Positions 24,952 to 35,139 of a stretch of DNA of 64,000 nucleotides are shown in pieces (the first letter of the stretch is position 1; each line of letters begins with the position of its first letter). This stretch comes from Gnetum montanum (taxonomy: Eukaryota; Streptophyta; Gnetopsida; Gnetales; Gnetaceae). The position numbers and the translations under genes are program-made. The stretch spans positions 70,129 through 134,128 of the forward strand of contig MNCI01005332.1 of the NCBI GenBank assembly GCA_015680685.1, read 5' to 3'. The notes under the pieces were generated by a model. It was not told the origin of the DNA, made no database searches, and saw nothing but the letters and a program-made list of their open reading frames with translations.

Positions 24952-25194
24952 CTAAATATTTTTCACGCAATTGCATCCATTTTCATTGTACATGGTGCAT
25001 GGAATACACTTCTTCTCTATTTTACCAAATTCATTTTCCTTAGAGATTTCTAGAGAGAGATCCCTTATGCCCATACATGCATTAATTGTGCTTAACCAAG
25101 CTCTTCCCATAATGATGGGAAAGTCACTTTTGCAGTTTTCAACCTTGGTTATTAGAAAATCAATAGGATAGGACCATCCATAAATTGTGGTCAC
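24952..25194 (-). pseudogene. Retropepsin (protease), C-terminal half
   Basis: The reading YGWSYPIDFLITKVENCK..FPIIMGRAWLSTINA matches the Athila protease end with the flap-distal (I-L/M-G-R-x-W-L) motif. The catalytic D-S/T-G half should lie near 25200-25400 but is not clear. Confidence 0.7.
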
Positions 25195-25499
25195 AATATC
25201 CTCTACTAATCCTAGAAGAACAACAATTATCTAATCTACCAATTCTAGACAGATGTTGCTCTTATTAAGAGGTGGTAGGTTTTAGGCCTTGTACATGTCA
25301 TGGAAGATGAGGTTGATACAAAAACCAAAGTTAAGAAGAGCTTTACATGGCTCATTTCCAGTGATCTATAGGTAAATGAGTGGACTTCCTAGGTTAGATC
25401 TTTTCATGGGAAGATTGTTAGCCTTGATCAAATCAAAAACAACATGAGTTAGCATCACAATGCAAATTTGATGTAGCACTTGATTTGAAGAGTACTTGA

Positions 25500-27898
25500 A
25501 GGTATTTGATGCAAAGGATGATGGTATTGGAGATGTAGGGTAATCAATCATACAAGATTATGACGGTTGGAGAGGATTGCTGGGTCAAAAGAAGGGTCTT
25601 TTTCTAGATCAATTGTGTGAATCACTTGGCTGGAAAGCCAGTTGTGAATGTACAACCCTTGTAGCATTTCGTTGTTATAGCTATGGAGGAATCTCATCCT
25701 ACATGGGTAGAGAAAGAGGTAACTAGGTTGAAGGTAGAGGTGTGTGTGTAGATGGATGCAAAGGATTGTATGGATATGGGTTTTTCCATTGAGTAGATGG
25801 TGAATGTATTTGGTGGTACTCTGGAGGGTAATAGTGATGTTGAAATGAGGTATGACTTGCAAAACTTCTTGGAGAGATAGGTTGTTGAACATAGTACCCG
25901 TATGGATCTACTTGCCTATAAGGGTACTGTAGCCTTGGTGATGGCATCCCCCATGATTGTGGTTGGTACCATTATTGGTATTATTCATAAGGCTGTGAAG
26001 GAGCTTTGCTTGGGTAGTAAGCTTCTTATTGTTGGTGGAATTGCCTTGGATTGCCTTGAGGATAAGGTAATTGTCTAAGTGCTTGCCTACATGCTAGTCA
26101 ATGATTCAATGCATACACCCCCAAAACTTTGTAAGTGTGACACCATAAGGCAACAACCCTTTGGATGCTCATATTGACAAATGTTACAATCAATTTCATC
26201 TTTAGAGTCATTTTCCACAACTTCCTCTATAGTAGCAGCTTTGCCCTTACCTCTTTGGTAGGCCCATTTAGCTTCTTTTCACGTCCTACGATTATGATCA
26301 CTATTTTTCTCTTTGGATTCTTTAGTAATCTTCATAGAAGCTTGGAATTTTTCATCCAAAGAGTTCCATAATTTATCAACCTTTGTTGAAATATCAAAAA
26401 ATAAATTTTGGATAGGAAAGTTTTTCCTATTCAAGTGATGACTCCTCCTTGTCACAAAATCAGATCTTTCATTTGGTAATGGAAGGACTCCTATTATACT
26501 CTTATGCAATTTCCCTTTTTCACAACTCACCTTCTTCGTTTACTACCTTCTCAATCAGCTTTTAGATCTAATGAGTTCTTAGTTTAGACAATCTTCCTTT
26601 GGCATACACCCCAAGAGTTCTTCTAGTTTTTGCTTTGAGCCCATCTATGATGTGGAAAAGTTGTTCTCTTTGATAATAAAAATGGCCAAGGCATCAGTGT
26701 AAGAGTGAATAGTATCTACCCATGGTGGCCTCCAAGGGTTCATATGTTTCTAGCCTTGGATTTGCCTTCTCAGATTAGACACTTTGGAGTACGTCTAGTA
26801 TTTATCATTAAATAGCTCTTACATGGTACTCCATCAGTGAATGGATTTTGGTTCTAAGGACTAGTACTAGCTTTTGGCTTCCTTAATAAGTTTCCTAAGG
26901 ATAAGATTGAGTTTTTTTCATTCATTTTCTATGTTCTGTAAGGCACAAACATCATGGAAGCTTGTAGATGTGTCTGTGGATCAGAGTTGTATCCCCCTCA
27001 AATCTTGAGATATTATTCATGTGTAAGCACTTGATCCTACTATCTTTCATATGCCTGGTTAGAATTATAATTTCCTTTGCAATGTTGAGAATGCTTCAAA
27101 AAACCAACAACGATTCACAATCATCAATAAGTTGATGATGCTAATGATGGTTTCAACCACCCCTTCATTCTTGGTTACCTTCATGGTCATTGTTGTCTCA
27201 ATGATGACCTTCATCATGATTATCCCAACGATAGCTTCTATGAGAACCAGAAGATGGAGAGGAATGTTTGGAATTGGATGAAGAGGAAGATGGACTACCA
27301 TCACCACCATAGTGTCTACGACCACCTCTTTATTTATTACAACTACCATCCTTAGATCCCTTCCCATTGTAATGCTTACTCGAATTGTTACCCTCACTAT
27401 CTCTCTTTTCTAAACATAGTTTATCAATAGTGGATCATAGGTTCAAGGTTGTAGCCTCATCACCAATAATAGAGGGTGGAGAATTTTCATATTGAGAATT
27501 CTTAGGAGGAGGATCGACATTGTCATCTTGGTTTAGTAGGAATAAGGGATTACTAAAGTGTTTCTCCTTTGTAAACTCATGGTACTGCTCTTGTATTAAT
27601 CTCACTTATGTTGTGTTTCAGCAGGATGGTAGTCCCAAGTGTCATAACCATTCATAATGTATTGTTCATGAAGATCTAAGATGCCAAACTTCTTAAGGAT
27701 ATGAAGCAACATCTCAGGTATAGATAGATTGGGAGGTAAGACGATGTTGCCCTCCGTATCATGCCATCACAACTATTCATCTTGATGTAGGATGAAGGTG
27801 AAGTTTAGTACATACTCATCTAGATGAGTATATGCCACTTTGCACTCCTATGGGACTAGCGGTTTGACATCTTCACATCTATGGAAAGAAGAAGACAT
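25500..27898 (-). pseudogene. Gag region
   Basis: A minus-strand ATG at 27898 begins MSSSFHRCEDVKPLVP. The frame then runs through YTHLDEYVLNFTFILHQDE and LPPNLSIPEMLLHILKKFG with a few stops. Lower down are an Arg/Gly/Ser-rich part (27400-27250), a block KVDKLWNSLDEKFQASMK (near 26380) and a Pro/Tyr/Gln-rich part (25947-25723, QYPYRQVDPYGYYVQQP). I assign it to gag by position and composition only. No zinc knuckle was found. Confidence 0.55.
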
Positions 27899-28050
27899 TT
27901 TGCAAAACAAATAGAATTATTAGTGTTCTTAGTAGTTTAGATGTCATTAAGAGTGATGTTGATCTTGAGTTTTTCCAGTGATATAAATAATATTCACTAA
28001 TCCTAGATAGTGCATGTTTCAACAAATAAAGTCCATCGCAACAGTGTGAA

Positions 28051-28916
28051 TGATGAGCAAAGAGGTACCCCTATGCCCAACCATATGAATCACAAGTGTT
28101 CACATGTGATCTCATCAAATTCCATGGAGTTTATAGTTTTCAGTGCACTAGTCTTCTAGGTAGTAAACCTTGCCCTAAGGTCATTCGTTTTCTTCCCAAT
28201 TATAGTTGTGAAGTACATGATATGGTTAATTGTAATTAAGGCATATGATTTTTCTAGTTTTATGCTTTATATTCTTGGTGCCTAAATAGAGAGAAAGACA
28301 AGGTAATTTAATGACTAATTCAATGTAACTAACCTACTGATCTCTAGCTAGTCCTAACATAAGTATCTAATCCCACTTTCAGTACATGTCTTGAACCCAC
28401 ATATCCACTGCTAGGTTACCAAGCACTACGCTACTAGGCATACTAAGTAATAACACTGCTAGGATTACCAAGTGAATACATGTTACACTTGAAGTGATCG
28501 TAATTAGGTATTTAATCTATCTAACTTATCTTAATTAACTTAATTATGGAAAAATATTGAATAACTGATTGTAAACATTAAATGCACAAATGAAATATTT
28601 AATCTATCTAGAATGCTACAAGGTTTATTAGAAAGCTTTTCTTTATTGCCACACACATTATCATGCTTAGGTACAACAATGCTTGAATAAAGATCTATAC
28701 ACTCAATGACTCCTGCTATGGGCACTCGAGAGAAATATTCTAACTCTCAAATGAACAAATTGTAAGAGATTCACTACTACTAAAATCTAGTTGCCATAAA
28801 TGTGGTTGGTAGGCTCATATTTATAGGCAAAAAGTAAACATTGCATTGACAAGGCCTCGTTTACGAGGCTATGTTGATGAGGCCTTGTCGATGTAGCCAA
28901 GAAATGTGACTCATTA
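28051..28916 (-). repeat. 5' LTR of the nested Athila-like element
   Basis: 866 bp. In coding orientation it starts next to GATGA and soon shows AGGCCT-containing near-palindromes (ACAAGGCCTCATC, TCGTAAACGAGGCC; plus-strand positions about 28845-28895), then CCTATAAATATGAG (TATA box, about 28818-28825). The other LTR has a shorter version of the array. Confidence 0.88.
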
Positions 28917-28921
28917 GATGA

Positions 28922-30302
28922 CATAGAGTTCATCTCATCTTTCATGGCATCATACCACAAGTTATATTCCTTACAACTCATGGCTTGTAAAAATTTTTTG
29001 TGATCATTTTCAGCTCCTATGTTGTAGTTAGACTCCTATAGATACATCATATAGTCATTAGGAATTGTTGATCATCTTACTCTAGTAGATCTTCTTAATG
29101 TTGGTTCATCATTCGCTTGAGGATCATGATGTTTAATAGGTTGTTTAACAAATTCTTGTATTTGTTGTTTAGTTGGATCTACTATTTCTTGATTAGTAGT
29201 TTGTGGAACTTCAATGACTAGTTGTTGTTCATTATGCATTTGTTCTCTAGGCATATTGTGCACAACAATTAGTCTATCATTTGAAGTAGCAAGTTGAGTG
29301 TTTGTATGATCTATCTAAGGAGCAATGTTCCAAGATCTACTGCTCCAACTAATCAAGTCATTCTCAAGAAATTTATCATTCCTTGATTTCACAAAACTAA
29401 TAGTATGTGATGGGCAATAAAATCTATATTCCTTAGACCATTCATCATATCCAACAAAATACCCACTTATGGTCCTTAGGTCTAGTTTTTTTCTTGTGGA
29501 TTATAGAATCTTACTTCAGATGGGCATCCTCAAATATGTATATGTCACAAACTCGATTTCCAACCTTTCCATAATTCAAATTATGTCTTTGAGATAGCCT
29601 TGGTTAGAACTTGGTTTAATATATACACCGCCATCTTAAGAGCTTCAGTCCACAAGGACTTAGGAAGCTTGGAGCTACTAAGCATACTTCGCACCATGTC
29701 CAATAATGTTTGTTTTTTTTTCTACCACACCATTCTGGTCTAGAGAACCAAGCATAGTGTATTGGGCAAAAATTCCATGCTCTTGAAGAGACTTAGCAAA
29801 TGGACTAGGTGCTTGTCCATCATCAATATATCTACCATAGTATTCACTACCTCTATCAGATCTCACTAACTTTATTTGCTTATCACATTGTTTCTCTACT
29901 TCAACCTTAAATACCTTAAAGGCATCTAAAGCTTTGCTCTTGTTATGAAGTAGGTAGAGATACATATATCATGAGTAATCATCAATGAAGGTAATTAAAT
30001 ACTTTTGGCCATACGAATCCATATATGGACTACAAATATTTGTATGTATGATCACCTTTCTTTGACATATTGGTCTACTTTCCCTTTATGTACTTCACAC
30101 AAGTATCAAAGTCAATAAAATCTAGAGTACGAAGTACTCCATCATTTACTAATTTCTTTATTCTCTCAATAGAGATATGTCCTAATCCACTATGGCACAA
30201 CATGGAGGATTCATCATTCATAACACATCTCTTAATGNTATGGCACAACATGGAGGATTCATCATTCATAACACATCTCTTAATGCTGGCATAAACATGC
30301 AT
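28922..30302 (-). pseudogene. Copia integrase and start of RT
   Basis: Right of the target duplication the copia frame resumes. 28981 down reads MSCKEYNLWYDAMKDEMNSM (the RT lead-in). 29263-29072 is the integrase-RT linker ending LRRSTRVR. 29965-29678 is the integrase core (LVRSDRGSEYYGRY; LQEHGIFAQYTMLGS; QNGVVEK). 30302-30075 is the pre-integrase zinc domain (HSGLGHISIERIKKLVNDG; FDTCVKYIKGK). A single N at 30238 lies between two identical 47-bp copies, probably an assembly duplicate. Confidence 0.85.
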
Positions 30303-30312
30303 AGAAGTATAA

Positions 30313-30916
30313 TGTCACATCCCCATTTCCAAATGAGGCTGCTGCCTATTGAAGATGGTGTCTCTTCATAACAAGTGTTATTGCCATCTTAATAAGACCC
30401 AAAAGGGTAGTTGTGATTAACACTCAAAAGGGTGCATTGTAATAATGGACATGTCTCTTAAGGTAACCTTTGGAGGTTTGACCTAAGGCATTTATACTTG
30501 GGGTTAGAGGTCATGCTGGCATGGAATGGCGAAGTCGGTATAGGTAAGTGATGGGGTGGTAGAGTTGGTATAGGTAAGTCACAGGAAGCTAGGTAAAGTA
30601 GGATAGGAAATGGACTGGCCATTCCTTCTGGCTAGATTATAGACCTAACTGTGGTGGTAGTGCTGGATTGCCTCTAAGGGATAGATGCCAAAGGAAGAAA
30701 GCCCCAAGGACCACTCTTAGAGCACGACCTGGATATGCTATTCTATGTCAATAAAGCATTATTGTCTTTCTCTTTCTACATTTTTCCTATTATTTTCTTT
30801 ATACATAATGTTAAATATCACTTATATTTTGCATTTGGTATATTTTATTTAATGCATAATGTCTAATATATCATATATTTGATGTTTGCCATTGCATCTA
30901 GGGATGGGATGTCACA
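30313..30916 (+). mobile_element. Solo LTR nested in the copia element
   Basis: 604 bp, starts TGTCACATCCCC and ends GGGATGTCACA, with the perfect 5-bp duplication TATAA on both sides (30308-30312 and 30917-30921). A related partial copy is at 60390-60654 plus 62596-62619. About 30 bp (GGTATAGGTAAGT..) is duplicated internally near 30538 and 30572. The family of the parent element is unknown; the strand given is arbitrary. Confidence 0.88.
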
Positions 30917-31063
30917 TATAAGAAGTTTTCTTTTGTAAATTAATGTTGAAAAGACCGTATGTTAATGTACCACTTCCAATAAGTTCAAATCTATAATATA
31001 GACTAAATATAGTGTCCAAAAAATTAAAGGAAAATTCCAATGATACAAGCCTTGAAACAAAAA

Positions 31064-31303
31064 TTAAATTTCTTGAAAACTTGGAATATAAAATATATTT
31101 TTGAACTCTAAAACAAAACCATTACTTAAGACTAATCTACATGTTTTGATTGCCTTCACATGTGAGCACATCTTGTTGCCTGAATAGATACATGACTCAC
31201 TTCCCACTTGGTTCCTTAGGTTTTTCACCCCTTGTAAGGAATTGGTAACATGGATTGTAGAACCAAAGTTAATCCACCATGTGTCATGGCCAACATCAAC
31301 CAT
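31064..31303 (-). pseudogene. Copia protease
   Basis: Reads HDTWWINFGSTIHVTNSLQG, matching the copia protease WxxDSGAT-x-H motif. The catalytic Asp is Asn and the following Ser is Phe (NFGST). It ends VLEFKNIFYIPSF, the usual border with the integrase zinc domain. Inactive. Confidence 0.85.
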
Positions 31304-31630
31304 ATTAGATTCAAAACAAAGAAGTGAGAGTTGAGTACCTTTCTTTTCAAGTCATTTCTAATATTTAGAATAATCCTTCTTTATATGCCCTTTCTTTTTG
31401 TAAAAAAAAAAAAAAAAACATCTAGATTCCTTCTTAATATTGGCTTATGTAGGCAATTTGATCTTCCACTTACCTTTGGATTGTTTTTTATTTTTTTCTT
31501 ATGTGACTAGATACACACTCTCTTTTGCTTCCATCACAAGTCTACCATCTTCTTGCACATATATGGTTATTAGTTCATTGATTAACCATTTATCCCTATG
31601 TGTGTTATAAGAAATCTTAAAGGGTCTGTA

Positions 31631-32149
31631 CTACGGTGGGAGTGTGTTTAAGATGTAGTGCATAAGAAGAGATTCTAACATCTGAACCTCAAGTGTTTTG
31701 AGTTGAGCTGCTATATCTCTCATTTGCATGGTGTGCTCATGCACACCACAAATTTTAGTGAGCTTCATAGATGAGAACTTCGTTATTAAGGTGCTAGCCA
31801 ACGCTTTGTTTGATGACTCAAATTTTTCATCAATTTCCTTTAACAAAATGTGCACATTGTCATACTATTCCAATGAACCATGCATAGATGTTGACATCTT
31901 GATTCTTATGAACATGACACAAAGATGATTAGATCGCTCCCATTTTTCATAATTACCAATATTATCCGAATGGTTGGTTGCTGTAATGATAGGTGGTTCA
32001 TCCTTACGGATAGTATAATAAATGTTCATCCAACTTAAATGAAGAAGAATTCTCTCCTTCCACACCTTACAATTATCACCCTTTAATTCAATAATGTCAC
32101 ATTTAAAATCAAAGTAGCTTACAGGTTGTACAACTGTATAATTAAACAT
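31631..32149 (-). pseudogene. Copia gag
   Basis: 32149-31865 reads VSYFDFKCDIIELKGDNCKVWKE and NIYYTIRKDEPP, the start of a plant copia gag. 31855-31631 continues with KEIDEKFESSNKALASTLI, LTKICGVHEHTMQMRDIAAQ and LPP. One stop separates the pieces. Confidence 0.8.
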
Positions 32150-32773
32150 GCTTAGGTCACTAAATTTGAGGTTAAAATACCATAAGACATGTTTACCAAT
32201 GTAAATAATGTAAAATATGAATCAAATGACATAAAATTGCATGTGGGATAAATTTTAATTCAAACAAATTCATATATCCTAACAATGAAATTGTTCAATT
32301 ATATTCCTTTTCTTAATCCCTATGAGAAAATTAAGAAAAATAATTTAACATATCATCCTAATTAATCATATGAAATACAATAAAAATTCTTGTGGTATAA
32401 AGTTTAATATATTACATATGATTAATCACAATTTAATTTTCCATATGTGATCCAGAACTTTTTAACAATTTTGCACAATTAAAGATGCTGTGGCTACTCT
32501 CTAATCATACAAAAAATAAAGATCACAAGTTATAATTTTATGTAGGAAAAACTATGCATTACAAAATTTTTAATATTCTTTAAATAAAGAAACTTTATGC
32601 ATAGTTAAAAACCCCAAAATATCATCTAAACAAGCACTTATCACCTCTTGCAAAAGGGCCCACATAAACCAATGCCAAAGAGGTTAGTAATTTTATGGGG
32701 ATGGCCATCACAATCATAAATAGGCCTTCCACTTACTAACTAGTAATGGCATTAAGATAGAGATAGAGATGAA

Positions 32774-33278
32774 GCTTCGATACCACATGTAAGACAAAAC
32801 TTGTGGATTGCATAAGAAATTTACATGCATAGATAACAGGAAATGCACAATGTGGATGCAAATGAAACTGAACTCTAGCCATTAATGCCTTGAATTAAAC
32901 TTGGTGTTTGGATTCTTCTTTCATACTAGCACTCTACAACAATGGTGTATGCAACCTCTAAGTGTCTATGAAAGGAACCAAAACTGCAATCCTACTATGA
33001 TTCATGATGGCTTTGTTCTCCCATCTAGAACAAATTTTTAGGCCATGGAATCGGTTACCATGAGAAATTAGGAAAAATAAGAGACCCAATGCTAATGCAT
33101 AAATGCATTAAGACACCTAATGCCAATGTCTAAACATGTTAAGAGACCCAATGCTAATGCATAAATGCATAAAGACACCTAATGCCAATGTCTAAACATG
33201 TTAAGAGACCCAATGCCAATGCATAAATGCATTAATGGATATGGATGCCACCTTGATGTGTTAACACATGTTACAACA
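32774..33278 (-). repeat. 5' LTR of the copia element and its primer-binding site
   Basis: The LTR is 32788-33278. Two bases inside it, on the minus strand, is TGGTATCGAAGC (32785-32774), close to the initiator-Met tRNA primer site TGGTATCAGAGC typical of copia. The LTR holds about 2.5 copies of a 64-bp unit (AGACCCAATGCTAATGC.. to ..TCTAAACATGTTA) at about 33080-33235; the other LTR has a single unit. Confidence 0.85.
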
Positions 33279-33500
33279 TGCACATGCCTCATGGCTAATA
33301 GGTTCAAAGCCATTGTGTTCAGTGCTTTCATCATCATGCTTTCACGAATCTTCATGTACCCCCTACCAAAAGTTGAAGCACAAGGAAATCTTGATCTTGA
33401 GCAAGTGGTGGGATGGTGATATCATGGAATACGATGCCAAAGCTAGGAAGAGCGATAGTTGTATACCAAACTAAAACTCACTTGTCATCAATGGTAAGAC
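33279..33500 (+). pseudogene. Laccase exon 3, 3' half, and exon 4-like sequence
   Basis: Directly after the LTR, T GCA CAT GCC TCA TGG CT completes W-H-A-H-A-S-W-L. A frame change then gives RFKAIVFSAFIIMLS and YPLPK (laccase R-A-T-V-Y-G-A..YPFPKP). A second gives KHKEILILSKWWDGDIMEYD (laccase HKEVPIILGEWWNxD), then a stop and LVINGKTGN (TINGxPG). At least two frameshifts and one stop. There is no intron between the GEWW-like block and what follows, where plant laccases normally have one. Confidence 0.85.
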
Positions 33501-34218
33501 TGGCAATGTCCAAGCCTACTCTCCAATGCCCTAGAAGAATTCTTCTTCCTTGTTATGGCTCAAATACAAGGCATTCAGCAAAAAAAGTGGGGCAAAACCC
33601 ATTGATAATGCTTGGATGAAGTATGCTAGCTACCTATCTCTACTAGACATATCGTTATCTTCTGGTTCGATGATTTCATTTCCTAGTTAGTAATTCCTTC
33701 CTTCACATTTTTAATTTAAAAAAGAAATTCATTATTAGGAATCTTAACACTGATTCTAGTCTTTTATTTAATTTTTTAAAAATAATCCTCTGATTCATTG
33801 TCAATTGAATTGAAATCTTCTTAACATAGCAATTACAAAAACTTTTAGGAGATTGCTTGTCTAGAATTTTTTTTGGTTTGTTAAAACAATAGATGTAAGG
33901 CTTTCACTTTATCTATGAACCATACAATTTAAGAATTCTTTTTATGAAGAGATTGTTGTAATTGCTTGCATAGAAATGTCTTTTTCTTTTAGAAAAAAAT
34001 TAAATCCACATACGCCTGGCTTTGGCTTTTTCTACTACTTTGCTATTTAAAAACTATATTTTATAGGATAATTCTTATTTGCATCTACTGATTCTCCAAT
34101 TTTAGAATATTTTATACCAAGGGGTTTTTCTAGAATTACTTGTACAAACATATTTTTTGTTTTACTTTAATCAAATAAATGATTAGGTTTTTGCAAACCC
34201 TTTTAATCTATAGATGTT
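33501..34218. other. No recognisable gene
   Basis: AT-rich sequence with no supported ORF. Laccase homology fades near 33500. Confidence 0.5.
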
Positions 34219-34372
34219 TGTTTTGGAACCCCCAAATAATTGTAATATAAATATACCCTAAGATATATTGTCAAATTAGAACTTTGTAGCTTAGCATTGC
34301 CAACAATAATTGAAGCCATAACTTAGAGCTTTTAAATCAAGTGTCTTACCACTAGGCCAACACCTTATATTG
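34219..34372 (-). mobile_element. tRNA-derived SINE, copy 2
   Basis: Minus strand: GTGTTGGCCTAGTGGTAAGA contains TGGCCTAGTGG, an exact match to the RNA polymerase III box A consensus TRGCNNAGYNGG. ATGGCTTCAATTA follows at tRNA-like spacing (box B). The 3' end differs from copies 1, 3 and 4 (..ATTACAATTATTTGGGGGTTC) and is like the copy at 59217, so two 3' subfamilies exist. Confidence 0.8.
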
Positions 34373-34736
34373 AAGGTTTCAATATTTATTTTAGGTAAGC
34401 GAGACAAGTGTCTGACCCAAAAAAAATATATAATAATATTGAAAAAATTCATAGTACATTAGATCATTGAAGAAAGAGTCTAAGTAAAAAACCTAATGGT
34501 TTTGGGAATACCTTTTTAGGTTTTTATCCTTAGAAATAATCCTAAAAAACATTCCCTCTAGGATAGGAAAAGGATTAAGCCTTTCTGTTATTTATAAGCA
34601 CTCTCATAGGTATTCACTTTTTATTAATAGGTTTTTTGTAAAGAGAAGGGGAAAACTCTCTCTAAAGAAAATGACTACATTGATAAAAAACAAAGAACAA
34701 AATTTTTATTTTTGAAATAAATTTTTTATACTTAAA
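34373..34736. other. No recognisable gene
   Basis: AT-rich, A/T homopolymer runs, no supported ORF. Confidence 0.5.
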
Positions 34737-35139
34737 AAATTTAGTAGATCAAGTGTAGCAGCTAAAGTAAGTTAGGAAAAAAATAAAGAAACTTGTAGAA
34801 AAAAAGAAAAAAAAACTACAAAGAAAGACAAACATTGATGTACAAAGCACTTTCAAGGAATTTCATCCATCATCATCATGCTTTAGAAGAATCTTAAATG
34901 TGTGCCAAAGGAGGGATGGTAGTAGAGTATTTATAGGAAAAAAAGTGACCCTTTGTGAGAAAAACACTGAGTTGGTATATGTTTAGAGTTTTGAAATAAA
35001 AAACTCAACCCTCACATTGTTTGATTTGTGAGAGCATGCCACTAGTCTAATGATCAAAGCTAAATTTGCTGATCAAAGCTGAATTTATTATGCATTAGGA
35101 ACCTCCATAGTTGAGAAGGATTTATCCAATAGATAATAG
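34737..35139 (-). repeat. 3' terminal repeat (pseudo-LTR) of PLE copy 1
   Basis: Shares CTAAAGTAAGTTAGG, the block AAAGCACTTTCAAGGAATTTC, and GTATTTATAGG with the repeats at 38286 and (inverted) 38634-39170. On the minus strand GGAAT..TATAAATACTC lies in it, a possible TATA box. Its right end includes the last ORF codons. It contains the small hairpin at 34844-34884. Confidence 0.75.
34844..34884 (-). ncRNA. Conserved small hairpin in the PLE terminal repeat
   Basis: Minus strand AAAGCAT..GTGCTTT can pair around a loop containing GATGATGGATGAAATTCC and TTGAAA. The same hairpin occurs at about 38388-38428 and, inverted, at 38998-39038, where the stem is AAAGTGC/GCACTTT. Two pairs change on both sides (C-G to T-A, A-T to G-C), so pairing is conserved. 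PLE terminal repeats in other organisms encode hammerhead ribozymes. The words TGATGA and GAAA occur here, but the helices do not fit a hammerhead as I read them. Confidence 0.5.

Larger units (their letters stand above)
16873..28916 (-). mobile_element. Athila-like Ty3/gypsy retrotransposon nested in the copia RT
   Basis: LTRs at 16873-17723 and 28051-28916 share TGATGAGC..TCA/TTA ends. The 5-bp target duplication GATGA flanks them (16868-16872 and 28917-28921). On the minus strand the order is gag, protease, RT, RNase H, integrase, then a long 3' region with an extra ORF. The RT-RNase H text (MDYFYTYGATFEKALDYL; NYTTT; TDHSAI) resembles the Athila lineage. The minus-strand bases inside the 5' LTR (ACTGTTGCGATGGAC) resemble a decayed GCCGTTGCCGGGGAC site as used by Athila and Tat. 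Many stops. Confidence 0.9.
14713..33278 (-). mobile_element. Ty1/copia retrotransposon in laccase exon 3, with nested insertions
   Basis: Similar direct repeats at 14713-15117 and 32788-33278 (both TGTA..AGA.AAAACTTGTGGATTGCA) are the LTRs. The coding strand is minus, so the 5' LTR is on the right. Next to it is a primer-binding site (TGGTATCGAAGC at 32774-32785). Gag, protease, integrase, RT and RNase H follow in copia order. Removing the nested Athila-like element and the solo LTR leaves about 5.9 kb, normal for copia. The flanking exon halves join as TGG CA|T GCA CAT without any visible target duplication. Confidence 0.9.

Noticed and set aside
34844-34884. Bona fide hammerhead ribozyme
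   Set aside because: Core words are present, but there is no room for stem I between the 5' strand and TGATGA; kept only as a conserved hairpin.
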